DNA of 64,000 bases, from contig NC_071668.1 in the NCBI RefSeq assembly GCF_028554725.1, forward strand, positions 51,875,732 to 51,939,731, written 5' to 3'. This stretch comes from Zeugodacus cucurbitae. Lineage: Eukaryota; Arthropoda; Insecta; Diptera; Tephritidae. Positions within the stretch are counted from its first letter, which is position 1. Every line of letters begins with the position of its first letter. Below, in pieces: positions 23,691-35,117 of the stretch. A program made the position numbers and the translations under genes. Under the pieces are notes generated by a model. It saw only the letters and a list, made by a program, of their open reading frames with translations. It was not told the origin of the DNA and ran no database searches.

Positions 23691-24337
23691 TTAGGTAGCG
23701 GATCCAAAACAAGCAAATGATCAATATAGAACCGGATTTTCTAATCTATCTTATATCTTGTTGGAATCTTCAATTTACTTCATAGTTTACTAGAAATTGT
23801 AAGTTTTCGGTTAACTTTATGATTTTCAATATTCATAAAAAATGTAAGGGTTGAGATGAATGATGTATAGGAAATAATGTGACTTCCATCCCTAACAATG
23901 AACTATTTTATATCACACACATGTTGGACAGTTCTGATTCTCTTACGAAAAACAATAGCAAGGATTTTGACATTTTCAAATCGGAAGTAGAAACATGAAG
24001 AAATGCGAAAACTAACTTATCATCCTGTCTTAGGATACACTGAGGTACTGAATTCGACTTCTCGGTTAAACTTTATTCGGCATGAAGGAAACCACTTCAC
24101 AGACGCCAATTCTGCTTTTTGTTGGTGTCCTATATTGTAACCCGTCAAAGTTGCTCGAAAACTAAAAGAATAGTGAATAGAGTCGTAATATAAAGTTACG
24201 TTTAATTTTGTGTTTTATTAAAATTTTATTATTTAGATATAACAAATAATTAATTTAAAATATTTTAATAATTTATTATGCAAAGAATATAGTTTACGAG
24301 TAAAACATTACATTAACCACAATTTAGTCGCCTAAAT
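23691..24337. other. Gene-free stretch
   Basis: AT-rich and without a credible frame. The 24200-24330 part probably belongs to the 3' UTR of the minus-strand secreted protein gene: TTTATT (inverse AATAAA) occurs at about 24214. Confidence 0.4.
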
Positions 24338-25888
24338 TCAATAAGGCGCCGCATAAGGCTCCGATTGTGGAGCATAACCACCCGCTGCTGGTGGCGCATA
24401 ATATGAGCCATAAGGAATGGAATTCAGATATTCTGCGCTAGGATTGCTATGTGCGGTGTGATAACTCAAAGAAGCTGAGCTTTGTTGATCGCTGTTGGCT
24501 TGAGAAGGCGGAGATGCCGCACCATAGAGTTGTGGCTCACTTAAACCGATTTTATTGACATAATTTGCATACGGTGGATTTGCAGATGGCCCCAACGATG
24601 ACGGATCGCGGTGTGAGCTAGAGCTTAAGACGGCTGATGTATATGGAGATGCCGAAGAATTATTTTCATGTTTCGGGTACTCCGCAGGTGTTGCGGGCGT
24701 TGAGTGGCCATAAGTCGTTGGAGGTGGGTGATAAATTGGTGCAGAGGGTTGTATGTTACCATGTACGGTGTATGAAGGTCCGTAGATGGCTGGCTGTGTG
24801 TAGCTATTGCCGGCGTCTTTATTGAGACTTTCCATTTGCAAAAGTCGCGTCAACTCATCAACGGAATAACTGGATTCTAATAAAGCATCCGGATAAATAT
24901 TAGTGTCCTTGTCTTCCTCATAAATATTTTGTGTCTTTTGAGGGTAAACGATGTGTACTGGCGGCAGTTGTGTGGGCGGTGCAGGTAATGGTGGCAACCG
25001 TGGTTGAATTTTGTACGCCAAATTTGTATGTACATACGGATTTACCACCTTCTTGGGCGGTTCTATGGGATAAACTGGGTGCGGAATGGTAGGCTTCGTT
25101 GGCGGTACGTATGGTGTGTATGGGACATGTGGATCTGGCACGAATCTGTGCTGATGCACATGCTCCGAATTGAGCTGACCATTTGGTACGCGATGTGTTG
25201 TCTTCGTAATTTGTGTTATTTGTTTTTGGGATGCATCTTTTCCAGTTACCTTGCGACAAAACTCCTTACAGCCCACTTTACATTCACAATAACAATTGTT
25301 GTAAACCGTAGATGTTGTGGTCGAGGTTAGTGGTGCAGGCGAGGTGGTATGTATAGTTGGTGTTCGTATTGTTGTCGTCTTCTTAACTGGTGGACGCGTC
25401 GTTGTATACGGTTTCTGTGTGGTGGGCGCATAAGTGGGTTGTATTGGTTTCGCAGTAGTTGTTGTGGTTGTGCTGCTTGGACTGACGATCTGCTCACACG
25501 GCACCTCTTCCCACATCTCCTCATCACAGCGTGGAAAAAAGTGAGTTGCAGACGCGGGTGACATGAGTACGGCGTAGACCAGCACCAGCAACAAATTCAA
25601 CGAACAGAACTGAAATTGAAAGAGAAAGCATTAAATTGTGTGTGAAGAATGTGAGTGTAAAAGCAAAAACGGGATACAATAAGTGATTGACCGCGAATTG
25701 GACTACGTTAAGTGGGTTAGTACGGCGACAGCAACGTCGGCAAAGCCGTTATGTCTTATTAAATAATCGTCACTGCCGTTATTGTCCATTTGGCACTTAT
25801 GCAGCGAGCGGGTGGCGGTGGTGGTGGCGCACCGTTTCTTAAAATCGCCACAGCGACCTAGTCAGTGTCAATTTACCTTTAACAGCAT
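24338..25888 (-). CDS. Secreted Thr/Pro/Tyr-rich protein, 427 aa
   Basis: Exons are 25877-25888 (MLLK) and 24338-25609, joined in phase 0 across a 267-bp intron (GTAAAT donor, TTTCAG acceptor). The upstream exon is inferred: it supplies the only nearby ATG and yields MLLKFCSLNLLLVLVYAVLM, a strong signal peptide cleaved near PASA. The mature chain has CDEEMWEEVPC, a Thr-rich linker (TTTTTTAK, TTRPPVKKTTT), a five-cysteine knot-like patch (CYCECKVGCKEFC), a Pro-rich middle and a Tyr/Pro/Ala/Gly-rich tail (YGSYYAPPAAGGYAPQ). The mucin-like linker and aromatic tail suggest an extracellular-matrix, cuticle or eggshell protein. I do not recognise the family. Confidence 0.8.
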
Positions 25889-25994
25889 TTTCTGCTTTTC
25901 TCTACCGGCGCACTCACTTAACGGCAGATTCTTTGTGCGGGCATTCGTCGCCGATTTTCAATTGGAACTTAAAAAACTTTTTTTGTTGCATTAA

Positions 25995-26002
25995 GTTTTA
26001 TA
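25995..26002 (-). promoter_or_regulatory. Possible TATA box of the Thr/Tyr-rich protein gene
   Basis: The minus strand reads TATAAAAC 107 bp before the ATG at 25888. Position and sequence fit a TATA promoter, although the region is AT-rich. Confidence 0.4.
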
Positions 26003-26009
26003 AGCTACT

Positions 26010-26538
26010 CTTCTTTAGCGCAGCAGCGCAATGCATGGGTGTCGAATTATTCCATTTTCAGCTGAACACCGCCTCAGCACGCGTTTGCTCAACTCACAAA
26101 TACACCAACGAAGGTTGGACGGGCAAAAAATGTTCGCTTAGGGCACGTTTAACGGAAAAAGCACAGCGGAGAAATGGTAAATGTAGCAAAATTGTTTTTA
26201 TTGCCGCATGTATATATTTACAAAATAAAAAATCATTTCCCCGAAACCCCGTGTAAACTGTGACGTTATCGGATTGCAGACATTTCCTATATTATATCTT
26301 CATAACCTTCAAGATTTTGAGAGGTTCTAGATCTATAAAATTGATACCGTTTGTAAAAGCATTAGGGTTGTTTTAAGTTTTATAATTATAATAAATATTT
26401 AACGCCAGAATAAATTGTATTGCTATGTGTCCAGAACCACTTTATGTCAGTCCCCAGCAGAGGATCTTTCCCTGTCTTTCAGTGGCTGGGGTTTGAATTT
26501 GCAAAATTCAGGTTTCCATAGTGATTAAAAACTACGGA
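26010..26538. other. Gene-free stretch
   Basis: Sequence upstream of the secreted protein gene, up to the next R1200 copy. No credible coding frame or element ends were seen. Confidence 0.35.
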
Positions 26539-27685
26539 AACAAGTAAGGAAAGGCTAAGTTCGGATGCAACCGAACATTTTATACTCTCGCTATTTATTG
26601 AAGAAATTTAACCAATACATATATGCGGAATAATTAGGTATATGGGAGCTAGGAGAAGATACTTTTGAAAAACCTACAATGAGGTATATGGAAATGTTAT
26701 GACCCGATTTTAATAATTTTTGGAACAGAGACACACTATTAGGAGAAAGCAATTTCCTCTGAATTAAATTGAAATATCTGAGAGATTTACCCATATTTTC
26801 GGTTAAAATGTATCCTTAGGCGCTGAGTTCAACATGTTCGATATCTGGGGCCTTGAAAAGTTATGGTCCGTTTTCGACAATTTTTTTACAAGTGAAGCCA
26901 GAGATGATATGCACTAATTGTGTAAAGTTTTATTCCGTTATCTTCATTGGTTCCTTATGTTTACATTATAAAGTGAATGATTAAGATGGAATTCAAAATT
27001 TAGTTATAAGGAAAGTAGTCGTGGTTGTGAACCGATTTCGCCCATTTTTTGTCCGTTATCAGGGTGTCAAGAAAATATTATATACCGAATTTCATTCCAA
27101 TCGGTCGAGTAGTTCCTGAGATATGGTTTTTGACCCATAAGTGGGCGTTTCCACGCCCATTTTCCATTTTGTAAAAAAATCTGAGTACAGTTCCCTTCTG
27201 CTATTTCTTCTGCAAAATTTAGTGTTTCTGTTCGATTTGTGGGCGGAGCCACGCCCACTTCCCCAAAAAAATTACATCCAAATATGCCCCCTCCTAGTGC
27301 GATCATTTATTCCAAATTTTACTTTTATATCTTCATTTAGGGCTTAGTTATGACACTTTATGTGTTTTTGGTTTTCGCCATTTTGTGGGCGTGGCAATGG
27401 TCCGATTCTGCCCATTTTCGAACTTGAACTCTTCTTATGGTACCAAGGAATATTTGTGGCAAGTTTCGTCAAGATATCTTAATTTTTACTCAAGTTACAG
27501 CTTGCACAGACGGACAGACGGACGGACGGACAGACATCCGTATTTCAAATCTACTCGTCACCCTGATCACTTTGGTATATATGACTCTATATCTAACTCT
27601 TTTAGTTTTAGGTGTTACAAACAACCGTTATGTGAACAAAACTATAATACTCTCTTTAGCAACTTTTGTTGCGAGAGTATAAAAA
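26539..27685 (+). repeat. R1200 dispersed repeat, copy 4
   Basis: It runs from AAACAAGTAAGGAAAGG to TTGTTGCGAGAGTATAAAA, with GACG repeats near 27508-27534. A part around 27225 is deleted: the text jumps from GTGTTTCTG to GATTTGTGGGCGGAGCC. Otherwise it is complete with both hairpins. Confidence 0.87.
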
Positions 27686-27785
27686 TGCCTAATCCATACA
27701 GTTCGAATTTCGTTCTCATATACTATTCCCCGTTGCCAACCCCTTAAATTCCATAAATCCAATTATATAATAAGAAGACCAGATA

Positions 27786-28377
27786 CTAGAGAAAATTCTT
27801 CCCAATTTCGTGATAACAACTTATACTGGCATAGACCCCGCTTACGCTGTTATAGTTCAGTTTACAACAGCGCCATTCGTTCGTCCTCTTGGTTGTTTGG
27901 CGCCAACAGGTGATACCAAGTGAAGCCAGGTCCTTCTTCACCTGGTCTTTCCAACGGAGTGGGGGTATTACTCTTCTTCGGCTTCCACCAGCGAGTACTG
28001 CATCAAAAACTTTCAAAGCTGTAGTGTTTTCGTCCATTTGGACAACGTGACCTAGCCGTAGTCGCTGTCTCTTTATTCGTTGAACTATGTCAATGTCGTC
28101 CCATCGTCTGCGGTATTCTCCGTTGCCAATGTTCAAAGGATAAATCTTCCGCAAAACCTTTCTGTCGAAAACTCCTCGTATTGTCTCATCGGATGTTGAC
28201 ATCGTCCATGCTTATATACCATATAGCAAAAGGGGGATGATAAGGGACTTGTAGAGTTTGGTTGTTGTCGAGAGAGGACTTTTCAGTAGCCTACACAATC
28301 TAGTAGTACTTGTTGACAAGGGTGATCCAACAGTGGATTTCAAGGCTTACATTATTATTGGTGTTAATGCTGGTTCC
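27786..28377 (-). pseudogene. RTE-type retrotransposon 3' fragment
   Basis: The minus-strand frame reads MSTSDETIRGVFDRKVLRK, NGEYRRRWDDIDIVQRIKR and LGHVVQMDENTTALKVFDAV, the same region as residues 360-450 of the RT copy at 36149-37591, and continues in broken frames to about 28377. The Trp of the RWLGHVV motif is missing. It is a dead fragment. Confidence 0.82.
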
Positions 28378-28600
28378 AGAGAATGGGATCATGTGTAGAC
28401 GTTCAAGTAAGTGAGGAAAGTTCTGGACTACCATTCACTGTGGAGTGAAAAAAGAACCGTTCCTATTTTGCATTTGTCCCAAGCAGCTCACAACTTCCGG
28501 TTTTAGACCAAGTATCCTCTGGGTAGCCAACATACATCCGTTTAGAGGCGAGCTAAACTGAGAAGGCGAAACCCGCTTATGCGGTTGGAGCACAGCACAT
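28378..28600 (+). repeat. RTE-type 5' region fragment, opposite orientation
   Basis: This block (GTGTAGACGTTCAAG, CCATTCACTGTGGAGT, CAGCTCACAACTTCCGGTTT, GAAGGCGAAACCCGC) matches 32085-32270 on the same strand. There it stands directly before the RTE-type endonuclease. So it is 5' element sequence in plus orientation, joined to a minus-orientation 3' fragment. Confidence 0.6.
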
Positions 28601-28653
28601 AAAAAATCCTCCCAATGAAAAGGAAACAACAGCCTCGGATAACAACTTAAATA

Positions 28654-28659
28654 TTTATT
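28654..28659 (-). terminator. Possible polyadenylation signal of the secreted protein gene
   Basis: Inverse AATAAA (TTTATT on plus) lies about 125 bp after the stop. The AT-rich context weakens the call. Confidence 0.35.
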
Positions 28660-28783
28660 AATTCTATGATTATTTTTATTTCTACATATATTACAGTATA
28701 CTCTCTGAAAATGTATAAACATGTTTTAATTAATGAAATAATACATAGATATTTGTTACTTAGATATTTATATAAATTTTGGC

Positions 28784-29833
28784 TTATCTTATACCCAACG
28801 CTGAGCGATATAAATACTCAAAATCCCTGATATGGGGTGGAGCTTCGTATATGGGCGCGTTCGAGCTCATAGCAGTTGCGCTGGGTTCTTTAGGTTTGGA
28901 GTTTAGAGCTGCTGAAGTATCCTCAGTGGACGGAGTATCGTATGTAAGAAACATTGGCGGTAATTGGTGAGCAGCTTCTGCTGGTATTGCCTTCGCAGGC
29001 AAAGATTCTATTGACGGCAACTCTTGGACAAACTTTTGATCAACTTGTGTGCTCGAATTATTGATAATAATGTTTTCTGTGCTTGTAATAAGATAGTTTT
29101 CTTCTAAAGGTTTTACAACCTCATTCGAGCCGTTTGATTTTAGTGAAATACTTTCATTTTGTTTGCTATCTTGGACGCTTTTTGACAAAGCAATTCGCTC
29201 TTCTTGCACTCCTTTTGCTTCGACCTCCGAAACATCGCTAATTTGTTGGGCCCAAGGTTCGGTTTCACTCAGCACAGGTTTAATGATAGTCGGCCTTTCA
29301 CTGTTAGTTTTGCGCGTTTCAGCCGTTTTAGCATCTTGCTGGTAACTTTTTGGCGAATCTAAATAGATTTTTGAGTTTTTGCTCTTTTTCTTCGAATTCA
29401 GTATGATGAAACGTATCTTCTTCTCCCCAATTGACAGCTGGCTTGCTTCTTGCTTGTCTTTACGGACTTTCGTTAGCGTCTTCGTGTCTTCTGGCGGTGT
29501 TGTGGGAGCATCATGTTGCTTTTTCTCCGCCTCTTGCTTTGCTGCAGCTACATACCGCTTAAGGCTTTGGTAGTAGCCCGGCTGATCGGGCGTGATGATT
29601 TCTATCGGTTCGTCCGCGTTCAAAATTTTATATTGTGGTGTGCCGAGTTCGTAGGTGATGGCATCACCCTGATGTATTTCATTGCGCAAGTCCTGCCATG
29701 CAAAGGACGCGGTATCGTTGATGATATCATACTCGGCCTGTGCAAATGCTTTATCAGTGTTGTCTACACTTGCGCAAGCGAAACTAATTAAAAATACCGT
29801 TGCAATAATTAATGCTAATACATTTGAAGCCAT
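28784..29833 (-). CDS. Unknown secreted protein, 349 aa
   Basis: A single-exon frame with ATG at 29833; the open frame extends ten codons further up but without an ATG. MASNVLALIIATVFLISFACASVD is a signal peptide. The mature protein has a conserved-looking first part (YDIINDTASFAWQDLRNEIH, GDAITYELGTPQYKIL, PGYYQSLKRYVAAAKQEAEK). A long Lys/Ser/Glu-rich low-complexity middle follows, and the end reads PPHIRDFEYLYRSALGIR. There are no cysteines after the signal, and no known domain was recognised. Its position beside cuticle genes hints at an extracellular or cuticle-associated role, but that is inference only. Confidence 0.82.
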   Translation of the reverse strand: MASNVLALIIATVFLISFACASVDNTDKAFAQAEYDIINDTASFAWQDLRNEIHQGDAITYELGTPQYKILNADEPIEIITPDQPGYYQSLKRYVAAAKQEAEKKQHDAPTTPPEDTKTLTKVRKDKQEASQLSIGEKKIRFIILNSKKKSKNSKIYLDSPKSYQQDAKTAETRKTNSERPTIIKPVLSETEPWAQQISDVSEVEAKGVQEERIALSKSVQDSKQNESISLKSNGSNEVVKPLEENYLITSTENIIINNSSTQVDQKFVQELPSIESLPAKAIPAEAAHQLPPMFLTYDTPSTEDTSAALNSKPKEPSATAMSSNAPIYEAPPHIRDFEYLYRSALGIR

Positions 29834-30409
29834 CTTGCAACTGATGCGTCTGTTAGTCAACAAGAAACACCGAAATGTATTCTAAGTGTTATTTGAACGT
29901 GAAACGTGACAAACGTCACGAAAGCAGGAATGAAAGATCCAAAACTTGCGACAAATGATGAAAATAAAGTATTGTGCTGGTTGAAAGATTTGCAGACAGA
30001 CATCTGTATAAACGCAGCGCATGTTTTCAATAAAACCAGCGCAAGTCAAAACATAAACTATTAACAACATTATCGAAAGCAATAAAAATATTAGTCATAT
30101 TTTGTTTCAATTATTGTATTGTATTCTATAAAATAAATATCCGAAATGTAAGCTCTGAAGTAAAACAAAAACTCCATAGAGAAGTTTTTTCACGCCAAAA
30201 GGTTCGGAGGTTCCATATTGATAACCAAGAAACTAGAGCCATAACTACTACTCTATAATTTTAGAATTCGCTTCGACCTGCAGTATTTCCTTTGACTTTA
30301 TTAGGTAATCTAAAGGAATTTAAGACGGCTTAGAGGGCTCATAGTGCGACCTCGGCACACATAACGAAAATCATTATAAAGGGTGATCATAGTATTTTTG
30401 TTCAGTATT
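29834..30409. other. Upstream region of the secreted protein gene
   Basis: No coding frame is supported. It contains the 5' flank of the minus-strand gene, with an inverted CGTGAC/GTCACG pair at 29905-29920 (see findings). No clear TATA box is visible. Confidence 0.35.
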
Positions 30410-31200
30410 GTTGTTGTTCAACTTTATTACGAAAATTCATGTTCTGCACAAAATGTGTTTCGCGCGTTTTGCTCAATTTATGATCAACATAATCAGCCTA
30501 TTGAGCGTAATAATCACAATAACATCATCCATCAATGACACAGCATTCATTATTGGATAATATTCGATCAAACAGACCACATCCAGCTCGCAGTAAAGAA
30601 AATATAGCAGCTCTAGCTGAGAGTTTGCACAAAGATCAGAGAGGGTCGGTTAGGCGCCGGTTGCAGCAACTCGGACTGACGATGGTTCATTTCTGGTTCT
30701 ATGGGCATGCAAACAAGCATTTGCGAACAGAAGAACAACCTGAAGAGATTCAAGAGCTGCCATTTCATCCAGAAAAACAACGGTTTGGTGGGGGTTATGG
30801 GCCGGTGGAATCATCTGTTCATATTTCTTCAAAAATGATGGCGGTGAGAACGTAACCGTCAATGGCGACCGTTATCGCTCCATGACAACCGACAATTCGA
30901 TGCCTCAAATTGAAGCTTGAGATCTCGGTGACATTTAGTTTCAACAAGACTGCGCCACATCTCACACGTCGCATCAATCAATGGATTTTTTGAGATATCA
31001 CACCGTTTGACTTTTCCCATTGGGGATATGTCAAGTCTAAAGTCTATGCGGATAATCCAGCTTCGATGTAAGCCTTGGGGCAAAACATCACGCGTGTCAT
31101 TCGCCAATTACCAGTCGAAACTATAGAAAGAGTCATCGGATCGACCATCTGAGACGTAGCCGCGGCCAACATTTGAAGGAGATAATACTTAAAAAATAAT
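30410..31200 (+). pseudogene. Mariner-like transposase, internally deleted
   Basis: Plus-strand frames give NIRSNRPHPARSKENIAALA and RRRLQQLGLTM, then jump to HFWFYGHANKHLRTEEQPEE and IQELPFHPEK, and continue in shifted frames with PFDFSHWGYVKSKVYADNPA. These segments follow the order of a mariner-related transposase of the kind seen at 5880. The part between the DNA-binding domain and the first catalytic region is deleted. Multiple stops follow. Confidence 0.75.
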
Positions 31201-32079
31201 ACTCTTTCGAGTGATAATATTTAAACATTCAGCATTAAATTTTAATTTTCTGTGTTTTTTTCTTTAAAAAGGTAGGGAACCTCGAATTGGTTCATCCTTT
31301 ATTACATGTTCCTAACCGTTTGCAAGAGAGCCTGTCGAATGTTATCGCGATCGGGTCGCACTTCAAATGAATTTTCGGTTTTCTAAAAATACTGGGCTGC
31401 GGTTCTAAAATGAATTACTCAAAGCAATTGTGTCATTGTTCAAAATGTCATACTCAAAAGTACTCATGTAAAAATTGTACAACACATGTTATTTATCGCG
31501 CACCCTTCATACATTTCAGTACTATTTGGTACATATTTGATTTGTATGCTTTTGAGTCAAAATTAGAATATTGCTAACAAAAATCTTTAATTTATATTTG
31601 ATGTTGAAATCTTGTGTCGATGTTTATCCTTATCAATATATCGCTCATTTCCGAACTTCATTAACATAATTCGTGCAGGTAAATATGTAAATAACTGAAC
31701 GTTTGCTGCAATGAATAGACACGCCCATATACATACGTACGTACATATGTATATCCACACTGCCTCGCATGCAAATGCGTAAGAGTCATTTGGAGACAAG
31801 TTGCGTCAGCTTCTACGCAGAATTGGCGACTCCAAACAAGCGTTTCAAGTTGAAATTGGAGCAAGTAGGATTTAAGTTTCCAGCACAAAGACAACACTGG
31901 TTAACAAATTTATTTACTCTAATGGATGCTTAGTTATTACTTCATACGCGATAAATGGGTATAATTGAGCTCGGGCAAGAGGTTTCTCAAATATGTTAAT
32001 TTGCGATACGAATGTGTATATAACTTTAAAATGTATACTAAAAGCAGACTAAGCCAATTTTATGATTCCTTATAGGTGG
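31201..32079. other. Gene-free stretch
   Basis: Apart from a possible mariner 3' end near 31270, nothing is recognised. Short TACGTACGTACA and CATATGTATA tracts occur at about 31730-31750. Confidence 0.35.
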
Positions 32080-32578
32080 ATGGGACCATGTGTAGAAGTT
32101 CACGCAATTACGGAAAATGTTTGATTGCCATTCACTTGTGAGTTACCAGGACCGATTCATCTCCACATGTTTCAAGCAGCTCACGACTTCCGGTTCTAGG
32201 CCAAGTTTTCTCCGGGTAACTACAAATATCCGTTTGCAGGCCAGCGAGGGAAGGCGAAACCATTCCCCACCCTCATGGTTGTGCGTATGGTTCCGGGACC
32301 TACCAAATCCCTTTTGATGACGAAACCAAACGTTTTAAAGATCATGATTTGAGGGCATGCACCTGAAAGGAAGGTGTTTCTGCCTCTAAAGGCTGGCATC
32401 GCCGTCATCCAAGAAGTGCAATGGACGGGTTCTTGTGAAATCTACTACAGCGGCAATATAAAGGAGCGCAAATTTGGTGTGGGATTTGTGGTGGGAGAGC
32501 CACTTCGTCGCCGAGTCCTGGTATTCTCTCCGGTGGATGAACATCTAGCCAGAATCCGCATCAAAGCGAAATTCTAAT
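32080..32578 (+). pseudogene. RTE-type retrotransposon 5' end with endonuclease fragment
   Basis: After a non-coding 5' block (32085-32280) the plus frame reads LKAGIAVIQEVQWTGSC, YYSGNIKERKFGVGFVVGE and VDEHLARIRIKAKF, then stops. This is the first third of an AP-type endonuclease (the QE-x-x-W metal-binding motif is visible) as in RTE-type LINEs. The rest of the element is missing. Confidence 0.75.
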
Positions 32579-33368
32579 CATAAAAGACATTTTTTGTGTT
32601 GAGATGATTCCTCCAATCACTTTTTGACACTTCTTCTACAATCAAACGTCTTAGATTAATAATTTTGATATACTTCTTCCTATGACCAGACCTTGAGTTG
32701 TATTCTACTGACGAGTTAAAATATTAGGAGTGATATTTTTCTGAATTACAAACGAAACAGTATTTAGCTTCTCGCTAAGTTCGATCCATGTGTAATTTTT
32801 ACAGCGGTCTTCCATCGATAGGGCTATAAATACTTTAAAAGTTTATGAAGTTTCAAAATTTGTGGTGACCAGTGCAATAACGCTGTACGCAGTATCAAAA
32901 AGCTAAATAGTTCGCTGCAGCGACACGCGCCAAACTCTAAGAAAAAATTTGAAAAATATCGGTAACTAGACGAGAGATAAATAAATAGACATGCGTATCG
33001 ATAAACAAAACTAGATTTTTGCTAAATATACTGCGAGTATATAAGAAGGTACAATAATAGAAACAAAAACTGTGAAAAAAAAACTAAAAATTCGCACAAA
33101 AGAAATTAAAAGAAATAAAAATCTTAAAATGACTAAAAAGTATGATTTATTTTTGCAAGAGCTTTAAATGCTAAATAAGATATGAGAGCAATATTACGGT
33201 AAGGTGTTGGGTTGTGTTTTTCAGATACACATATGTATATTGATGAATATGAATGCTCTAGTGCATATTGTTGTTGTTAGATTCAGTTGCGCACTTGTCC
33301 TACCGCTATTGCACTCAACTCGAACTGCTGCCAAAAATTCCAAGCAAACGGACAACGGTGGCCACACA
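32579..33368. other. Upstream region of cuticle gene 2
   Basis: No gene is seen. AT-rich sequence precedes the TATA box at 33369. Confidence 0.35.
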
Positions 33369-33376
33369 TATAAAAG
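33369..33376 (+). promoter_or_regulatory. TATA box of cuticle gene 2
   Basis: TATAAAAG lies 151 bp before the ATG. An initiator-like TCATAG lies about 30 bp downstream near 33398. Confidence 0.65.
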
Positions 33377-33519
33377 TTGGCAGCTAATTGAGTAGAATCA
33401 TAGTACAGCGCAGTTGTTCCTCGAGTACAAATCGAATTCCACAGTACAGTAGTACGAAAAAGTCTGTGTTCAGTCAACTTAAATTACAGTCCTTGAAGTC
33501 CTTCGAAAACACATACAAA

Positions 33520-34012
33520 ATGTTCACTGTGCGTACAACTCACAACTGAAATATTATACAAACACTTACTATTGAGGCTAATATTTCCACATTCTTTACA
33601 GTTATTCGGTCTATTCATCATCGGTTTGGGTGCCACCACCGCCATTGAATTGGGACATGCACCACTCTTGCTGAAGCCGGCGCTAGTCAAGACTGTGGAA
33701 GTCGAGGCACCAGCTCACTATGATTTCTCCTATTCGGTGCGCGATGACCACACTGGTGACATTAAGAGCCAGACGGAATCGCGTAAGGGTGATGTAGTGC
33801 ATGGACAATACTCTTTGATTGATGCCGATGGCTATCTACGCACCGTGGACTATACATCCGATGCCCACAATGGCTTCAATGCGATAGTGCGTCGTGATCC
33901 ACTCGGCCAGAAGGTGGTTAAGGCCATAGCACCTGTTGCCAAAGTACTTGCACCCATTGGTATTGCACCGAAATTGCCATTGCTCTCCTTGGGACTTTCC
34001 AGTAAGTACTGA
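33520..34012 (+). CDS. RR-2 cuticular protein, 139 aa
   Basis: Exons are 33520-33528 (MFT) and 33602-34012, with a 73-bp phase-0 intron (GTGCGT to TTACAG). The joined start MFTLFGLFIIGLGATTAIEL is a signal peptide. The RR-2 chitin-binding domain spans about residues 47-110 (YDFSYSVRDDHTGDIKSQTE, GDVVHGQYSLIDADGYLRTV, DYTSDAHNGFNAIV) and matches the consensus closely. The C-terminal tail is Ala/Val/Pro/Leu-rich (KVVKAIAPVAKVLAPIGIAP), as in many RR-2 proteins. It would be a secreted structural component of hard cuticle. Confidence 0.95.
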
Positions 34013-34734
34013 GCATAGACGACAACGAAGCGAATTGGAACGCATAACAGTTTAGTTGGTTGATCTAGCTGTTGAACCAACACTTTGTCACACAACCAAA
34101 TCATTGAGAAATCATTCAGCAATGCATCAACTTCTTAATCAAATCGATACTACGGGTAGTTTAACTTACATTTACACATATGCATACATATATACGTAAT
34201 ATATAGATCTTTTAAGTTCAGCACATTTTGAATACTTTAATACTCATACGACAACCACGAAACACTGCATACAAATACACAGAATAATTAAAATTTATTT
34301 CTTTTTATTTGAAAACACATCATCACCCCTGGAGCGGGTGTGACCCATGTGGTCATCACTAAGGGGTCTAGACTCAACATATTCCACTCATACATTCATA
34401 CACAGCACAGTTTTTAGTTTTTTATTCGATTCACGCCTTAAAAAGCGCTCGATTGCGCTCCTGTTTCTGCGATATATTGGGCTACTAGTGGGTCATCGGT
34501 AGTGTTTTCGTTATTTGGTATTTTTTATTTCGTTATTCTAACACTTTGTTTAAATTGACATTAATACACGTTTAGCTCATTTAACGGTAAAGCCATTGTA
34601 TGATTATTTGTTACAAATATGTTTACGCATGAAAATATTTGCTATTTGTTGTATATAAAGCACTTTATGCATTTTCAAATAAAACTAAAATGCGATTATA
34701 AAACTAAGTATTTTTACTTACGAGGGAATTCAGG
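34013..34734. other. 3' flank of cuticle gene 2
   Basis: It probably holds the 3' UTR. A compact GC-richer segment stands out at 34322-34380 (see findings). No coding frame. Confidence 0.35.
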
Positions 34735-35110
34735 GTTTCAGTGGCGGTTCAAGTAGATTACTATTTGAACAAAGTGATATTAGGCCTACTTCAATCGTTA
34801 AACTTTTCCTGATTCGGTCATAACCTCTATTGACATTACTGTGCAGTTTGAGCAAGATGTGACATTTGGTTGTCAACTGCCACATTTGTTTACAACGTTG
34901 ATTTGGTGGCTTATGCTTTTACCAAAAATATCTTTTCCTGAAATTTTGCATGGGTTGGTAATGCAGATGGGCGAAATCGGACACCCACAAAATGGCATTA
35001 AGCTGAAAATTATAAAGGGCTATAACTAAGCCACGGAGTTAGTATGAAGGGCAACTTTGGTAAAATAATAAGGGCATAGCTATTTAAACCAAATTGAATT
35101 GCTGAAATAT
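34735..35110. repeat. Diverged R1200-related sequence
   Basis: Phrases such as GGGCGAAATCGGACACCCAC, AAAATGGCATTAAGC and AGGGCTATAACTAAGCCA resemble the central part of R1200 but are rearranged and diverged. Confidence 0.4.
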
Positions 35111-35117
35111 TTATCTT

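Noticed and set aside
25004..25561. Plus-strand frames opposite the Thr/Tyr-rich protein
   Set aside because: They are antisense shadows produced by its biased composition.
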